Shown here piece after piece: positions 5,961 to 6,061 of a stretch of DNA of 6,061 bases. Made by a program: the position numbers and the translations under genes. The notes beneath the pieces are model-generated. The model searched no databases. It was not told the DNA's origin and worked only from the letters and a program-made list of their open reading frames with translations. The stretch spans positions 1 to 6,061 of the forward strand of contig CALLCD010000034.1 of NCBI GenBank assembly GCA_938049795.1, in the 5' to 3' direction. The DNA is from an uncultured Hyphomonadaceae bacterium (GTDB taxonomy: Bacteria > Pseudomonadota > Alphaproteobacteria > Caulobacterales > Hyphomonadaceae). How positions within the stretch are numbered: position 1 is the first letter of the stretch; each line of letters opens with the position of its first letter.

Positions 5961-6061
5961 ATGACCGATCTTTCTGCGACCAGTTTCATCTCGCCGGGCT
6001 TCGAGCCTGTGGCCGACGCCTTCCTCGAGAACTTTGACGAAGGGCTCGAGCTTGGCGCAGG
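5961..6061 (+). CDS. Beta-lactamase-family serine hydrolase, N-terminal fragment (3' end outside window)
   Basis: The first 33 complete codons of a reading frame that runs off the right edge. The segment ISPGFEPVADAFLENF followed by GLELGAG matches the usual N-terminus of cytosolic class C beta-lactamase-related serine hydrolases (EstB/PBP-like esterases), where a PGFEPVRDAFxxNF block precedes the first beta strand. No signal peptide is present, fitting a cytoplasmic esterase rather than a periplasmic beta-lactamase. The catalytic S-x-x-K and Y-x-x motifs would lie beyond the window, so activity cannot be judged. The ATG at 5961 has no Shine-Dalgarno sequence; an in-frame TTG at 5901 exists but would add a proline-rich segment unlike the family. 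It is divergent from the two-TM protein gene. Confidence 0.7.
   Translation, partial: MTDLSATSFISPGFEPVADAFLENFDEGLELGA

Overview
The window looks like chromosomal core-type DNA from an alphaproteobacterium. The basis is a moderately G+C-rich sequence (not computed) with alphaproteobacterial-style proteins: CreD, ZapE/AFG1-type ATPase, rhomboid protease and a single-domain response regulator. A Hyphomonadaceae-like lineage is possible, but I cannot fix the genus from this sequence. I see no tRNA, rRNA, insertion sequence, phage gene, toxin-antitoxin pair or CRISPR array.

Layout from left to right. (1) Positions 1-573, + strand: the C-terminal 190 residues of the inner-membrane protein CreD, cut by the window edge. 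(2) Positions 587-625: a 12-bp perfect G+C-rich hairpin with a U-rich tail on the minus strand, the probable terminator of the next gene. (3) Positions 655-1839, - strand: a very hydrophobic protein built from about four tandem 'conserved TM helix' modules, related to MscS/CmpX-type membrane proteins. (4) Positions 1926-2816, - strand: a PlsC-like lysophospholipid acyltransferase with a non-standard H-x5-D motif. It lies upstream of gene 3 on the same strand. (5) Positions 2817-3043: a divergent control region of about 230 bp. (6) Positions 3044-3475, + strand: a single-domain response regulator. (7) Positions 3544-4164, + strand: a rhomboid intramembrane serine protease. (8) Positions 4168-5316, + strand: ZapE, starting 3 nt after the rhomboid stop codon. 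(9) Positions 5326-5853, - strand: an unrecognised two-TM protein, convergent with zapE across 9 nt. (10) Positions 5961-6061, + strand: the first 33 residues of a beta-lactamase-family serine hydrolase, cut by the right edge.

A shared theme is the cell envelope. CreD, the TM-repeat protein, the acyltransferase, the rhomboid, and the two-TM protein are all membrane-embedded or membrane-lipid proteins, and ZapE acts in cell division or membrane-protein turnover. The best-supported functional pairing is rhomboid-zapE (3-nt spacing, probably translationally coupled), perhaps preceded in the same transcript by the response regulator. I found no clear evidence of a wholly new system. The observations most worth a second look are the rhomboid-ZapE coupling, the altered lysine region of the orphan receiver domain, the repeat architecture of the TM protein, and the motif variant of the acyltransferase.
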